Source: Cherax quadricarinatus
Lineage: Eukaryota > Arthropoda > Malacostraca > Decapoda > Parastacidae
Reading direction: 5' to 3'
DNA length: 64,000 nt
Assembly (NCBI RefSeq): GCF_038502225.1
Contig: NW_027196383.1
Coordinates: 29,802-93,801, forward strand
Shown here: positions 25,774 to 35,511 of the stretch, piece after piece
Position numbering within the stretch: position 1 is the stretch's first letter
How the letters are laid out: each line of letters opens with the position of its first letter
Position numbers and translations under genes: made by a program
Notes under the pieces: model-generated
What the model was told of the DNA's origin: nothing
Database searches by the model: none
Seen by the model: only the letters and a program-made list of their open reading frames with translations

Positions 25774-27385
25774 TAGGGATTGGCAGAGAGCATGCATAGT
25801 TCCTTTGTATAAAGGCAAAGGGGATAAAAGAGAGTGCAAAAATTATAGGGGGATAAGTCTGTTGAGTATACCTGGTAAAGTGTATGGTAGAGTTATTATT
25901 GAAAGAATTAAGAGTAAGACGGAGAATAGGATAGCAGATGAACAAGGAGGCTTTAGGAAAGGTAGGGGGTGTGTGGACCAGGTGTTTACAGTGAAACATA
26001 TAAGTGAACAGTATTTAGATAAGGCTAAAGAGGTCTTTGTGGCATTTATGGATTTGGAAAAGGCGTATGACAGGGTGGATAGGGGGGCAATGTGGCAGAT
26101 GTTGCAAGTGTATGGTGTAGGAGGTAGGTTACTGAAAGCAGTGAAGAGTTTTTACGAGGATAGTGAGGCTCAAGTTAGAGTATGTAGGAAAGAGGGAAAT
26201 TTTTTCCCAGTAAAAGTAGGCCTTAGACAAGGATGTGTGATGTCACCGTGGTTGTTTAATATATTTATAGATGGGGTTGTAAGAGAAGTAAATGCGAGGG
26301 TCTTGGCAAGAGGCGTGGAGTTAAAAGATAAAGAATCACACACAAAGTGGGAGTTGTCACAGTTGCTCTTTGCTGATGACACTGTGCTCTTGGGAGATTC
26401 TGAAGAGAAGTTGCAGAGATTGGTGGATGAATTTGGTAGGGTGTGCAAAAGAAGAAAATTAAAAGTGAATACAGGAAAGAGTAAGGTTATGAGGATAACA
26501 AAAAGATTAGGTGATGAAAGATTGAATATCAGATTGGAGGGAGAGAGTATGGAGGAGGTGAATGTATTCAGATATTTGGGAGTGGACGTGTCAGCGGATG
26601 GGTCTATGAAAGATGAGGTGAATCATAGAATTGATGAGGGAAAAAGGGTGAGTGGTGCACTTAGGAGTCTGTGGAGACAAAGAACTTTGTCCTTGGAGGC
26701 AAAGAGGGGAATGTATGAGAGTATAGTTTTACCAACGCTCTTATATGGGTGTGAAGCGTGGGTGATGAATGTTGCAGCGAGGAGAAGGCTGGAGGCAGTG
26801 GAGATGTCATGTCTGAGGGCAATGTGTGGTGTGAATATAATGCAGAGAATTCGTAGTTTGGAAGTTAGGAGGAGGTGCGGGATTACCAAAACTGTTGTCC
26901 AGAGGGCTGAGGAAGGGTTGTTGAGGTGGTTCGGACATGTAGAGAGAATGGAGCGAAACAGAATGACTTCAAGAGTGTATCAGTCTGTAGTGGAAGGAAG
27001 GCGGGGTAGGGGTCGGCCTAGGAAGGGTTGGAGGGAGGGGGTAAAGGAGGTTTTGTGTGCGAGGGGCTTGGACTTCCAGCAGGCATGCGTGAGCGTGTTT
27101 GATAGGAGTGAATGGAGACAAATGGTTTTTAATACTTGACGTGCTGTTGGAGTGTGAGCAAAGTAACATTTATGAAGGGATTCAGGGAAACCGGCAGGCC
27201 GGACTTGAGTCCTGGAGATGGGAAGTACAGTGCCTGCACTCTGAAGGAGGGGTGTTAATGTTGCAGTTTAAAAACTGTAGTGTAAAGCACCCTTCTGGCA
27301 AGACAGTGATGGAGTGAATGATGGTGAAAGTTTTTCTTTTTCGGGCCACCCTGCCTTGGTGGGAATCGGCCGGTGTGATAATAAA
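25774..27385 (+). pseudogene. RTE-type LINE fragment D1: RT domain and 3' UTR, 5'-truncated
   Basis: The frame 25775-27139 opens at RDWQRACIVPLYKGKG and continues with NYRGISLLSIPGKVYGR, FMDLEKAYDRVDR, VGLRQGCVMSPWLFNIF, LLFADDTVLLG, YLGVDVSADGSM, a C-terminal GRGRPRKGWREG and DRSEWRQMVFNT. It matches residues about 540-987 of D2 with very few changes, so it is a 5'-truncated but uninterrupted copy. The endonuclease is missing. The 3' UTR (27140-27385) includes TTTTTCGGGCCACCCTGCC and ends GTGATAATAAAAAA, a short A-rich tail followed by (TA)n to about 27455. RTE assignment rests on the compact RT plus GRPRK/DR-WR tail and the D2 architecture. Confidence 0.88.
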
Positions 27386-27394
27386 AAAAAAAAA

Positions 27395-27398
27395 ATAA

Positions 27399-27455
<57 letters not shown>
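27395..27455. repeat. (AT)n microsatellite
   Basis: AT dinucleotides with one ATGTAT interruption. They follow the A-rich tail of D1 on the left and join the octamer tail of CR1 B1 on the right, so the array lies between two convergent LINE 3' ends. Confidence 0.93.
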
Positions 27456-27457
<2 letters not shown>

Positions 27458-27583
27458 AACATAAGAACATAAGAATGTAGGAACACTGCAGAAGGCCTAC
27501 TGGCCCATACGAGGCAGGTCCTTATCAAAACGACATCTACCTAAAGCTACTCAAGAAATAACTCCCGTACCCAATGACACCAA

Positions 27584-30547
27584 TCAAACCCAGCCCCTCC
27601 CACTCATATATTTGTCCAGTCTCTTCTTAAAGCTACCCAAGGTCCTAGCCTCTATCACCCCACTGGGAAGACTGTTCCACGCATCTACAACTCTGTTAGA
27701 AAACCAGTACTTACCTATGTCCTTTCTAAATCTAAATTTATCCAACTTAAATCCATTATTCCTGGTTCTTACCTGGTTCGACACCCTCAGTACTTTATTA
27801 ATGTCTCCCTTGTTTATGCCCGTCATCCACTTATACACTTCAATGATATCTCCCCTCATTCTACGCCTCTCCAGAGAGTGGAGATTTAAGGCTTTAAGTC
27901 TATCTTCATACGGGAGGTTCCTTACACAGTAAATCATTTTAGTCATTCTTCTCTGTATGTTCTCTAATGAGTCTATGTCCATCCTGTAGTAAGGGGACCA
28001 AAACTGAGCAGCATAATCTAAATGAGGCCTCACTAGTGATGTATAGAGCTGTAAAATAACTTTTGGACTTCTGTTACTTATACTTCTTGAGATAAATCCA
28101 AGTAATCTGTTGGCCTTGTTGCGCACACTAAGGCACTGCTGTCTTGGCTTTAGATTTCTGCTTACCATGACTCCCAAGTCTTTTTCACATTCTGTATGAC
28201 CAAGCTCTACTTCACCTAGATTATAGCTTCGAGGGTTATTTTCATTACCAAGGGCAAGTACCTTACACTTATCCACATTAAACTTCATCTGCCATTTTTC
28301 AGACCAAGACATTAATTTGTTCAAATCGTCCTGGAGTTCATTGATATCCTCCTCAGAGTGAATTATACGGCCTATCTTTGTATCATCAGCAAACTTACTC
28401 ATGTCACTAGTAATCCCTTCATCAAGGTCATTAATGTAAATTATGAACAAGAGAGGGCCTAAAACTGATCCTTGTGGAACGCCACTAGTGACTAATCCCC
28501 ATTCAGATTTCACTCCATTAATGGTAACTCTCTGCTTTCTATTGGTAAGCCATGCCTCAATCCATGCTAGAACTTTACCTCCTATACCATGAGCTGCCAC
28601 TTTTCTTAAGAGTCTCTTGTGAGGTACTCTGTCGAAGGCTTTACTAAAATCCAAATAAACAATATCATATTCCTTATCACTGTCAACTGCCTCAAATGTT
28701 CTATTGAAGAACGTCAGTAAGTTTGTCAGGCAGGAACGACCTCTCGTGAATCCATGCTGAGATTCATTTATCAAGTTATGCTCTTCAAGGTGACTTCTGA
28801 TAATGTCAGCTATAATTGATTCTAATAACTTGCCCACTATAGATGTCAGGCTTATTGGACGGTAATTTGAAGGAGTGGACTTATCCCCTGATTTGAATAT
28901 AGGAACCACATTAGCCATCTTCCACAACTCTGGCACAACACTGGTAAGGATGGACGCATTGAATACACTCGTTAATGGCTGACTAAGCTCCATCTTGCAT
29001 TCCTTAAGTACCCTTGAAAACAACTCATCGGGTCCCGGGGACTTATTTTGTTTCAGTTTGTCTATCTGTTTAATAACCATGTCCCTCGTGACAGTAATAT
29101 TAGTTAACTTAAATTCATCAGGAACTAAATAATTGTTAATTACTGGAATCTCATTTACATCTTCCTGTGTAAAAACTGACAAAAAATAGTCATTAAATAA
29201 GGAACACATTTCCAGTTCATTATCCGTCAGCTGTCCATTCCCAGATTTCAGAGGTCCTACTTTTTCCTTCACCTTCGTCCTATACACTTGAAAGAACCCC
29301 TTTGGATTAGTCTTTGATTCATTAGCAACTCTAATTTCATAGTCACGTTTAGCCTTTCTAATCGCCTTTTTTACTTCTCTTTTAAGCTGAACATATTGGT
29401 CAGTAAGGTTAACCTCTCCTCTTCTGATGCGCCTATAAATTCCCCTTTTCTCCCCTAATAGATGCTTTAGCCTCCTGTTAACCCATTTGGGATCGTTATT
29501 ATTAGACCTAATTTCTCTCTGGGGAATGTATATACTCTGGGCACTGTGTACATTATTAAGAAAACAATCATAAAAGCAGATCCCTTCATATTCATAAGTA
29601 TGATTATCGTCAATAAAATCATTAGCTAGATAACCCCAATCAAGATTAGACAGATGTTCCCTAAGTCCATTATAATCGGCAGAACGAAAATCAGGGATTT
29701 TTACTGTATTATCATTATTCTTGCATTCCCAATTAATGCTAAAGGTGATGGATTTGTGATCACTTGCGCCAAGCTCTTCAGTGATCTCCAGATTATTCAC
29801 GAGTGTTTCCTTATTTGACAAGACTAGGTCTAGCAAATTATTACCCCTGGTAGGCTCAGTTACACTCTGTTTCAGAAAACAGTCCTGAACTGTTTCCATG
29901 AAGTCACTGGACTCTAGATTACCTGTCAAAGAATTCCAGTCAATTTGGCTAAAGTTAAAGTCCCCTACTATGACTACGTTACTGTGTCCAGAAGCCCTAA
30001 CAATTTCGTCCCAAAGAAGTCTCCCTCTATCGTGATCCAAGCCTGGAGGTCGGTATATTACACCTAGAATTAGTTTTTCTTGACCCTCCACGAACTCTAC
30101 CCAAACAGACTCTGTTACTGCTCCATCTATTTTTATACCTGTTTTTATGCAACAATTAATATTTTCTCGAACATACAATGCAACTCCTCCCCCCTTCCCA
30201 TTACATCTATCCACATTGAACAACTTAAATCCCTGAATATTACACTCAGCAGTCATATCCCGACTCTTTAAATCATACCACGTTTCAGTTAATGCAATGA
30301 TATCAAAGTTCCCAGCACATGCTACCAAACGTAGTTCATTAATTTTATTTCTTGCACTTCGACTGTTAGCATAAAATACCATCATATGTTTTTTCTTCTG
30401 CACATTTTTCCTATTCATCTTTGTTTTTACACAATTTCTGAAATTATCATTACCCAGAGTTACTCCATGACAGTTACTATTAAGATTCTTAATATCAGAG
30501 CATAAGTCAATATATCCATACTCATTATTAATCATTTCTAAACCCAT
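27584..30547 (-). CDS. CR1 B1 ORF2: endonuclease-reverse transcriptase, 987 aa
   Basis: The ATG at 30547 lies 14 bases after the ORF1 stop. The endonuclease shows FYANSRSARNKINEL near 58, ALTETWYD near 89, GGGVALYVR near 123, VGDFNFSQIDW near 199 and GASDHKSI near 259. A linker with PKWVNRRLKHLLGEKRGIYR precedes the RT: NYRPISLTSIVGK near 561, YLDFSKAFDRVPHKRL near 634, GVPQGSVLGPLLFIIYINDL near 689 and KFADDTKIGR near 721. The C-terminus (LRPHLDYAAQFW-like stretch, LERRRMRGDIIEVYKW, WNSLP) is typical of CR1. No stop or frameshift is visible, so the copy looks young. Confidence 0.93.
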   Translation of the reverse strand: MGLEMINNEYGYIDLCSDIKNLNSNCHGVTLGNDNFRNCVKTKMNRKNVQKKKHMMVFYANSRSARNKINELRLVACAGNFDIIALTETWYDLKSRDMTAECNIQGFKLFNVDRCNGKGGGVALYVRENINCCIKTGIKIDGAVTESVWVEFVEGQEKLILGVIYRPPGLDHDRGRLLWDEIVRASGHSNVVIVGDFNFSQIDWNSLTGNLESSDFMETVQDCFLKQSVTEPTRGNNLLDLVLSNKETLVNNLEITEELGASDHKSITFSINWECKNNDNTVKIPDFRSADYNGLREHLSNLDWGYLANDFIDDNHTYEYEGICFYDCFLNNVHSAQSIYIPQREIRSNNNDPKWVNRRLKHLLGEKRGIYRRIRRGEVNLTDQYVQLKREVKKAIRKAKRDYEIRVANESKTNPKGFFQVYRTKVKEKVGPLKSGNGQLTDNELEMCSLFNDYFLSVFTQEDVNEIPVINNYLVPDEFKLTNITVTRDMVIKQIDKLKQNKSPGPDELFSRVLKECKMELSQPLTSVFNASILTSVVPELWKMANVVPIFKSGDKSTPSNYRPISLTSIVGKLLESIIADIIRSHLEEHNLINESQHGFTRGRSCLTNLLTFFNRTFEAVDSDKEYDIVYLDFSKAFDRVPHKRLLRKVAAHGIGGKVLAWIEAWLTNRKQRVTINGVKSEWGLVTSGVPQGSVLGPLLFIIYINDLDEGITSDMSKFADDTKIGRIIHSEEDINELQDDLNKLMSWSEKWQMKFNVDKCKVLALGNENNPRSYNLGEVELGHTECEKDLGVMVSRNLKPRQQCLSVRNKANRLLGFISRSISNRSPKVILQLYTSLVRPHLDYAAQFWSPYYRMDIDSLENIQRRMTKMIYCVRNLPYEDRLKALNLHSLERRRMRGDIIEVYKWMTGINKGDINKVLRVSNQVRTRNNGFKLDKFRFRKDIGKYWFSNRVVDAWNSLPSGVIEARTLGSFKKRLDKYMSGRGWV

Positions 30548-30561
30548 ACCTCTAACTAATC

Positions 30562-31359
30562 CTAGTTTAAAGTCCTAACAACCCCCTCAACTGAGTTAGC
30601 AAGAAAACCCACACCTGCCCTGGATAAGTGAACCCCATCCCTGGCATACATGTCATTTCGGCCATAGAAGTTGTCCCAGTTGTCAATGAATGGTACTGCA
30701 TTATCCTTACAGTGTTTATCCAGCCAACAATTAATACCAATTGCTCTGGACAACCATTCATTACCAACACCTCTTCTTGGCAAAATGCCACATATAACAG
30801 GGCGCCCCCCCTTCTTCCTAATCATGTCTATAGCTGTCCTGAACTTTCTAACTAAATCCTCACTTCTACGCTTGCCTACATCATTGCCTCCAGCACTGAG
30901 GCAAATAATAGGATTGATCCCATTACCGTTCATGATGTTGTCAAGCCGGCTAACAATGTCCTCCATCCCAGCCCCAGGAAAGCATACCCTTTGTCTCCTA
31001 CTCCTGTCCTTCAAGCAGAATGCCCTATCCATGTATCTAACCTGGCTATCCCCAACAACAACAATATTCTTACCTTCCTTGTTGTCGTTCGTCGTGACGA
31101 TCCCAGTAGTAGACTCACATTCGTCGGGTAGCACCGAGAATGCGTTGGAGGTTTCCACGGGAGTTTCCACAGCAGTCTCTTTCTTCTTCATCGTTTCTGG
31201 CTTTCCATTCGTCTTCTTGATCGTCAACTTCGTCGTCCCCTGCTGTCCAGCCACTGACCACGATCCCTTCTTGACCTGAGGACTCGAAACAGGAGGACTA
31301 CTACGAATCCTCTTGTTTTCCTCGGTCAATCGCCGTATCTCCATCTTCGCTGCCCTCAA
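30562..31359 (-). CDS. CR1 B1 ORF1: SGNH/GDSL esterase-type protein
   Basis: The frame opens at a TTG at 31359; the first ATG is at 31344. Upstream the frame continues to a TGA with more heptad-like sequence (KLYQQLKEEL) but no ATG, so the N-terminus is probably missing. A short coiled coil (KMEIRRLTEENKRI) is followed by a basic linker, then an SGNH hydrolase: VVGDSQVRYMD near 100 (Ser nucleophile), SAGGNDVGK near 155 (Asn), and ARDGVHLSRAG near 240 (Asp-His). PICGILPRRG matches the same fold. Esterase domains in ORF1 are established for CR1 elements; the substrate is unknown, with lipid or membrane association proposed. Confidence 0.9.
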   Translation of the reverse strand: MRAAKMEIRRLTEENKRIRSSPPVSSPQVKKGSWSVAGQQGTTKLTIKKTNGKPETMKKKETAVETPVETSNAFSVLPDECESTTGIVTTNDNKEGKNIVVVGDSQVRYMDRAFCLKDRSRRQRVCFPGAGMEDIVSRLDNIMNGNGINPIICLSAGGNDVGKRRSEDLVRKFRTAIDMIRKKGGRPVICGILPRRGVGNEWLSRAIGINCWLDKHCKDNAVPFIDNWDNFYGRNDMYARDGVHLSRAGVGFLANSVEGVVRTLN

Positions 31360-31448
31360 TTCTTCCTTAAGTTGCTGGTAAAGTTTCTTGGTTCAGTCCA
31401 CGGGAGCAAACAAGACACTTCTTCACAGAGTTAAGTACAGGTCATATG

Positions 31449-31528
31449 GTTTAGAAAGACACGTAAGCAAACACTATAACATATTTATTAGAAAACGTTT
31501 CGGTCCTGGGACCTTGATCACTTCTAAC
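31449..31528 (-). ncRNA. Hammerhead ribozyme-like motif in Penelope terminal repeat
   Basis: On the sense strand: stem I strand GTTAGAA (31528 down), core GTGATCA(A), a perfect stem II GGTCCCAGGACC (31513-31502), the core GAAAC (31501-31497), a weak stem III, then GTC (31460-31458) and TTTCTAAAC, which can pair with GTTAGAA with one bulge. The canonical core is CTGANGA; here positions 3 and 8 read G and C, which keeps the known 3-8 Watson-Crick pair in swapped form. There is one extra A before stem II. Hammerheads in Penelope pseudo-LTRs are established; this fold is my hand reading. Confidence 0.55.
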
Positions 31529-31707
31529 ATACAGAGGTAGAAAGACATTATATATATAGGCGGAGAGTGAGATGTGACGCACGTGACCTGAGGAATGTCA
31601 TAAGAACATAAGAATGGAGGAACACTGTAGAAGGCCTACTGGCCCATGCGAGGCAGGTCCTTATCAAAACAACCTCTGCCTATGATGAGGACGGGTAGAC
31701 GATGAAA

Positions 31708-34008
31708 TCATGTGACTCCTGTGTTGTTGGGTTGGTGCTGCTTAAGTATCATGTATGCCAATGTTTTTGAAATTTTGTAGTTTCCAGTGTTGCGTTCTAT
31801 AGTGTCGGTGACGGCGATTAGTGAGGCTTCTAGGCACCGTCGGCGTCTGAGGTCTGGTTCGGTGAGAACGAGTTGTGCCTCGTTCCAGTTCATCAAATGC
31901 CCCGTGGAGTCTCTGTGGAGGACACAGGCGTACCTTACATCGTCTCTGTTAGAGGCATTTCGATGCTCATTCAGGCGGACTGCAAGATCTCTGCCTGTCT
32001 CGCCTACATATTTCTTGGGACAGAACCCACAGGGGATAGTGTAGACGCCTGCTGTAGAAGTTAGAGGTGTGGGGCTGCGTTTCGTAGTGAGGTCTTTGAT
32101 AGATGATGTGTTTATGGTGGAAACGTTGATGTTACTCATAGCAAGTGCCCGGCGAGTATTCGTGGCAACATCGCCACATGGGAGTACTATGAACTGTTTA
32201 GGGGGCTGTTCCATGGGCGGTTTGTTGAGGATAGCTTGTGCCTTGAGTCTGCAATCTCGGATGAAGAAAGATGGGAACTGAAGACGTGTAAAGGCTTGTG
32301 TTATGTAAGTGCATTCTTCTTCTAGAAAACAAGGGCTGGAGATGCGAAGAGCTCTCAAGAAGAAGCCAATGAGGACTCCTCTCTTAGTGCGGGTGTCTTG
32401 GTGTGAATAAAAGTGTATAAGATCGTCCTTGTTGGTAGGTTTTCTATACACTTTGAAGAGAAGTTTGTCACTGTCGGGAGATCTGCACAGTAGAACGTCG
32501 AGGAAAGGAAGTTTGCCATCATTTTCGAGTTCAAGTGTAAACTTTATTGATGGTTCAACTGCATTGATCTTGTTGAGAAGGGCCTGGATATTGAGACGTC
32601 TCGGATAGAAAACCAATATATCATCAACGTATCTTAGCCAGGTAACGGTGTTGGGAATGAGGGTGCTGAATTTCTCTGTCTCCAGGTTTTCCATGAAGAG
32701 GTTGGCAAGCACAGCACTGAGCGGGCTGCCCATTGCCATCCCAAAGCATTGTTTGTAACAGTTGTCCTGATACTTGAAGAAGTTGAAATTAACACAAAGT
32801 TCCACTAGATTGATGAAATCTAGAAGAGGTAAAGGGAGGTCGTGGTTTTCAGTGAGCCTCTGTCTCAGAATGTTGATTGCAGCGTCAGTAGGAACGTTGG
32901 TAAAGAGGGCTGTGACATCGAAGGAAGCCATGCTTTTGTTTTTGACATTCAGGTTGGAAATTCGGGAGAGAAGGTCACCTGAGTGTTTGAGGTGGGCTTG
33001 ACTGATGGTGCCCAGAAGCGCTGAAAGGTATTTGGCAAGGTGGCCGGCTAGTCTGTGTGGTGCACTCCCTATGCCCGAAGTGATAGGCCGTAGTGGGATG
33101 CCAGGTTTGTGTGTCTTAGGAAGGCCATACAGGCGTGCTGGTTTCGGTTGACCTGGTAAAAGTTTAAGTAGTTTTTTGCCTTGTTCTGATTTTCGTAAGA
33201 TGCTACGAGCCTTTTGAAGGAAAGTCTGGGTACTTTGAAGTAGCACTGATTCCGATACAGGCTGGTATGTGTTGGCATCGTTGAGAAGATTTAAGACTTT
33301 ATTGTTGTAGTCGACAGTGTTGAGTAACACCACACCACCTCCTTTGTCAGCGGTTGTAATGACGATATCATCGTTGTTGGCCAAGTTCCTGAGTGCTTGG
33401 ATGTATCTTCTGGGAATGACCGGTCTTGAAGGCTCAGTAGCTGCAGCAGTGATAATTCCTTGGACAAAGCCCTTTTGAAACTCGGAGTCTCCAAAAGGTT
33501 GGTTCTTGGTTACCATATCCACCAGATTATGTTTCTTGTTGATGCCAGTAGTAAACTTGAGCCCTAGGCTGAGGGCTTCTGTCTCGGTGACGGTTAGTGT
33601 ATAGGAAGATAAGTTATTTATGATTTCTGGTCGTCCCATTTCGCTCCATTTGCTGTGGGAGCACAGGTCTTGTAGTTTTCGTGATAGCTTCAATTTCTGT
33701 TGGATGTTGGCAGTGGTAACTTGGCTGAGTATATATTCTGCAGTCCTTCTGTCAGGAGTAGGAAGTGAAGCACGAATCTGAGCGGCACGTAATGAGGCCT
33801 CCTTCTGAGCATGTCGCAGTTCATCAGAGCTTTCTCTAAGGTAGGCGTAAACAGCAGGAGAGAAAGGGTGTCTAGATGTGGTCAGTTGTCGAGGAGTGGA
33901 CCGTGGTATCACCATCTCAGCAATACAGTCTTCTAGGAAGATGTGTCGGTTCCGAAGACTATTAGCTTTGAGTAGGAGAGAAAGGTATTCTCTGTATGCT
34001 ATGTCCAT
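31708..34008 (-). CDS. Penelope-like RT with C-terminal GIY-YIG endonuclease, about 766 aa
   Basis: I use the ATG at 34008 (MDIAYREYLSLLLK) because the longer frame (to 34089) starts inside the terminal repeat; the longer form, 793 aa, cannot be excluded. N-terminal helices are followed by an RT with TADKGGGVVLLN, YGLPKTHKPGIPLRPI near 298, FDVTALFTNVP near 363, GMAMGSPLSAVLANLFME and the catalytic RYVDDILVFY near 463. A linker leads to GVYTIPCGFCPKKYVGETGR near 655, a GIY-YIG nuclease with a CX2C pair between its two motifs, then RLNEH and LHRDSTGH, as in endonuclease-bearing Penelope elements. The order RT then nuclease, in one intact frame, suggests recent activity. The nuclease would nick target DNA to prime reverse transcription. 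Confidence 0.92.
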   Translation of the reverse strand: MDIAYREYLSLLLKANSLRNRHIFLEDCIAEMVIPRSTPRQLTTSRHPFSPAVYAYLRESSDELRHAQKEASLRAAQIRASLPTPDRRTAEYILSQVTTANIQQKLKLSRKLQDLCSHSKWSEMGRPEIINNLSSYTLTVTETEALSLGLKFTTGINKKHNLVDMVTKNQPFGDSEFQKGFVQGIITAAATEPSRPVIPRRYIQALRNLANNDDIVITTADKGGGVVLLNTVDYNNKVLNLLNDANTYQPVSESVLLQSTQTFLQKARSILRKSEQGKKLLKLLPGQPKPARLYGLPKTHKPGIPLRPITSGIGSAPHRLAGHLAKYLSALLGTISQAHLKHSGDLLSRISNLNVKNKSMASFDVTALFTNVPTDAAINILRQRLTENHDLPLPLLDFINLVELCVNFNFFKYQDNCYKQCFGMAMGSPLSAVLANLFMENLETEKFSTLIPNTVTWLRYVDDILVFYPRRLNIQALLNKINAVEPSIKFTLELENDGKLPFLDVLLCRSPDSDKLLFKVYRKPTNKDDLIHFYSHQDTRTKRGVLIGFFLRALRISSPCFLEEECTYITQAFTRLQFPSFFIRDCRLKAQAILNKPPMEQPPKQFIVLPCGDVATNTRRALAMSNINVSTINTSSIKDLTTKRSPTPLTSTAGVYTIPCGFCPKKYVGETGRDLAVRLNEHRNASNRDDVRYACVLHRDSTGHLMNWNEAQLVLTEPDLRRRRCLEASLIAVTDTIERNTGNYKISKTLAYMILKQHQPNNTGVT

Positions 34009-34066
34009 AGTGTGTTGCAGTGTCAGACAAGATGGTATAAACCTTGGTAATAAATACCGACAAGTT

Positions 34067-34714
34067 GGTTTAGAAAGACACGTAAGCAAACACTATAACA
34101 TATTTATTAGAAAACGTTTCGGTCCTGGGACCTTGATCACTTCTAACATACAGAGGTAGAAAGACATTATATATATAGGCGGAGAGTGAGATGTGACGCA
34201 CGTGACCTGAGGAATGTCATAAGAACATAAGAATGGAGGAACACTGTAGAAGGCCTACTGGCCCATGCGAGGCAGGTCCTTATCAAAACAACCTCTGCCT
34301 ATGATGAGGACGGGTAGACGATGAAATCATGTGACTCCTGTGTTGTTGGGTTGGTGCTGCTTAAGTATCATGTATGCCAATGTTTTTGAAATTTTGTAGT
34401 TTCCAGTGTTGCGTTCTATAGTGTCGGTGACGGCGATTAGTGAGGCTTCTAGGCACCGTCGGCGTCTGAGGTCTGGTTCGGTGAGAACAAGTTGTGCCTC
34501 ATTCCAGTTCATCAAATGCCCCGTGGAGTCTCTGTGGAGGACACATGCGTACCTTACATCGTCTCTGTTAGAGGCATTTCGATGTTCATTCAGGCGGACT
34601 GCAAGATCTCTGCCTGTCTCGCCTACATATTTCTTGGGACAGAACCCACAGGGGATAGAGTAGACGCCTGCTGTAGAAGTTAGAGGTGTGGGGCTGCGTT
34701 TCGTAGTGAGGTCT
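34067..34714 (-). pseudogene. Partial upstream Penelope copy: terminal repeat and nuclease end
   Basis: It repeats 31448-32095 with few changes and provides the 5' pseudo-LTR of P1. It holds the second hammerhead-like motif (34068-34147) and a C-terminal coding piece (34327-34714) with DLTTKRSPTPLTSTAGVYSI, KKYVGETGRDLAVRLNEH and LHRDSTGH. At about 34714 it joins an inverted piece of the same element through a short shared CTCT-like sequence. Confidence 0.9.
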
Positions 34715-35474
34715 CTTCTAGATTTCATTAATCTAGTGGAACTTTGTGTTAATTTCAACTTCTTCAAGTATCAGGACAACTGTTACAAACAATGCTTTGG
34801 GATGGCAATGGGCAGCCCGCTCAGTGCTGTGCTTGCCAACCTCTTCATGGAAAACCTGGAGACAGAGAAATTCAGCACCCTCATTCCCAACACCGTTACC
34901 TGGCTAAGATACGTTGATGATATATTGGTTTTCTATCCGAGACGTCTCAATATCCAGGCCCTTCTCAACAAGATCAATGCAGTTGAACCATCAATAAAGT
35001 TTACACTTGAACTCGAAAATGATGGCAAACTTCCTTTCCTCGACGTTCTACTGTGCAGATCTCCCGACAGTGACAAACTTCTCTTCAAAGTGTATAGAAA
35101 ACCTACCAACAAGGACGATCTTATACACTTTTATTCACACCAAGACACCCGCACTAAGAGAGGAGTCCTCATTGGCTTCTTCTTGAGAGCTCTTCGCATC
35201 TCCAGCCCTTGTTTTCTAGAAGAAGAATGCACTTACATAACACAAGCCTTTACACGTCTTCAGTTCCCATCTTTCTTCATCCGAGATTGCAGACTCAAGG
35301 CACAAGCTATCCTCAACAAACCGCCCATGGAACAGCCCCCTAAACAGTTCATAGTACTCCCATGTGGCGATGTTGCCACGAATACTCGCAGGGCACTTGC
35401 TATGAGTAACATCAACGTTTCCACAATAAACACATCATCTATCAAAGACCTCACTACAAAACGCAGCCCCACAC
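34715..35474 (+). pseudogene. Inverted Penelope copy, RT part (left half)
   Basis: Open on the plus strand from LLDFINLVELCVNFNFFKYQ through GMAMGSPLSAVLANLFME and RYVDDILVFY to IKDLTTKRSPT, then cut by CR1 C2. The continuation, starting GRDLAVRLNEH-like, is at 39457-39852, so the element was split by the insertion. It is 5'-truncated at the junction with the minus-strand copy. The N-terminal third of the RT protein is absent. Confidence 0.88.
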
Positions 35475-35511
35475 GGCAACCGACCTGGTAGCACAAGCTA
35501 TCAGGTCTAAC

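Larger units (their letters stand above)
27456..31447 (-). mobile_element. CR1 LINE copy B1, ORF1 esterase plus ORF2
   Basis: On the sense strand the 3' end carries a short module (TGGGCCAGTAGGCCTTCTGC, GTGTTCCT) and then ATTCTTATGTTCTTATGTTC-type octamer repeats, the kind of 8-bp terminal repeat known for CR1. The 5' end lies at about 31447, directly against the 3' end of the Penelope element P1. ORF1 probably lacks part of its N-terminus, so the copy is slightly 5'-truncated. Confidence 0.9.
31448..34066 (-). mobile_element. Penelope-like element P1, main copy
   Basis: Encodes RT plus GIY-YIG endonuclease. A 648-bp direct repeat (31448-32095 and 34067-34714, offset 2619) flanks it in head-to-tail fashion and includes the noncoding terminal repeat and the endonuclease-coding end. 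This partial tandem layout with pseudo-LTRs is characteristic of Penelope-like elements. The terminal repeat carries a hammerhead-like motif and, just after the stop codon, a CR1-type 3' module (about 31602-31680). Confidence 0.93.
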
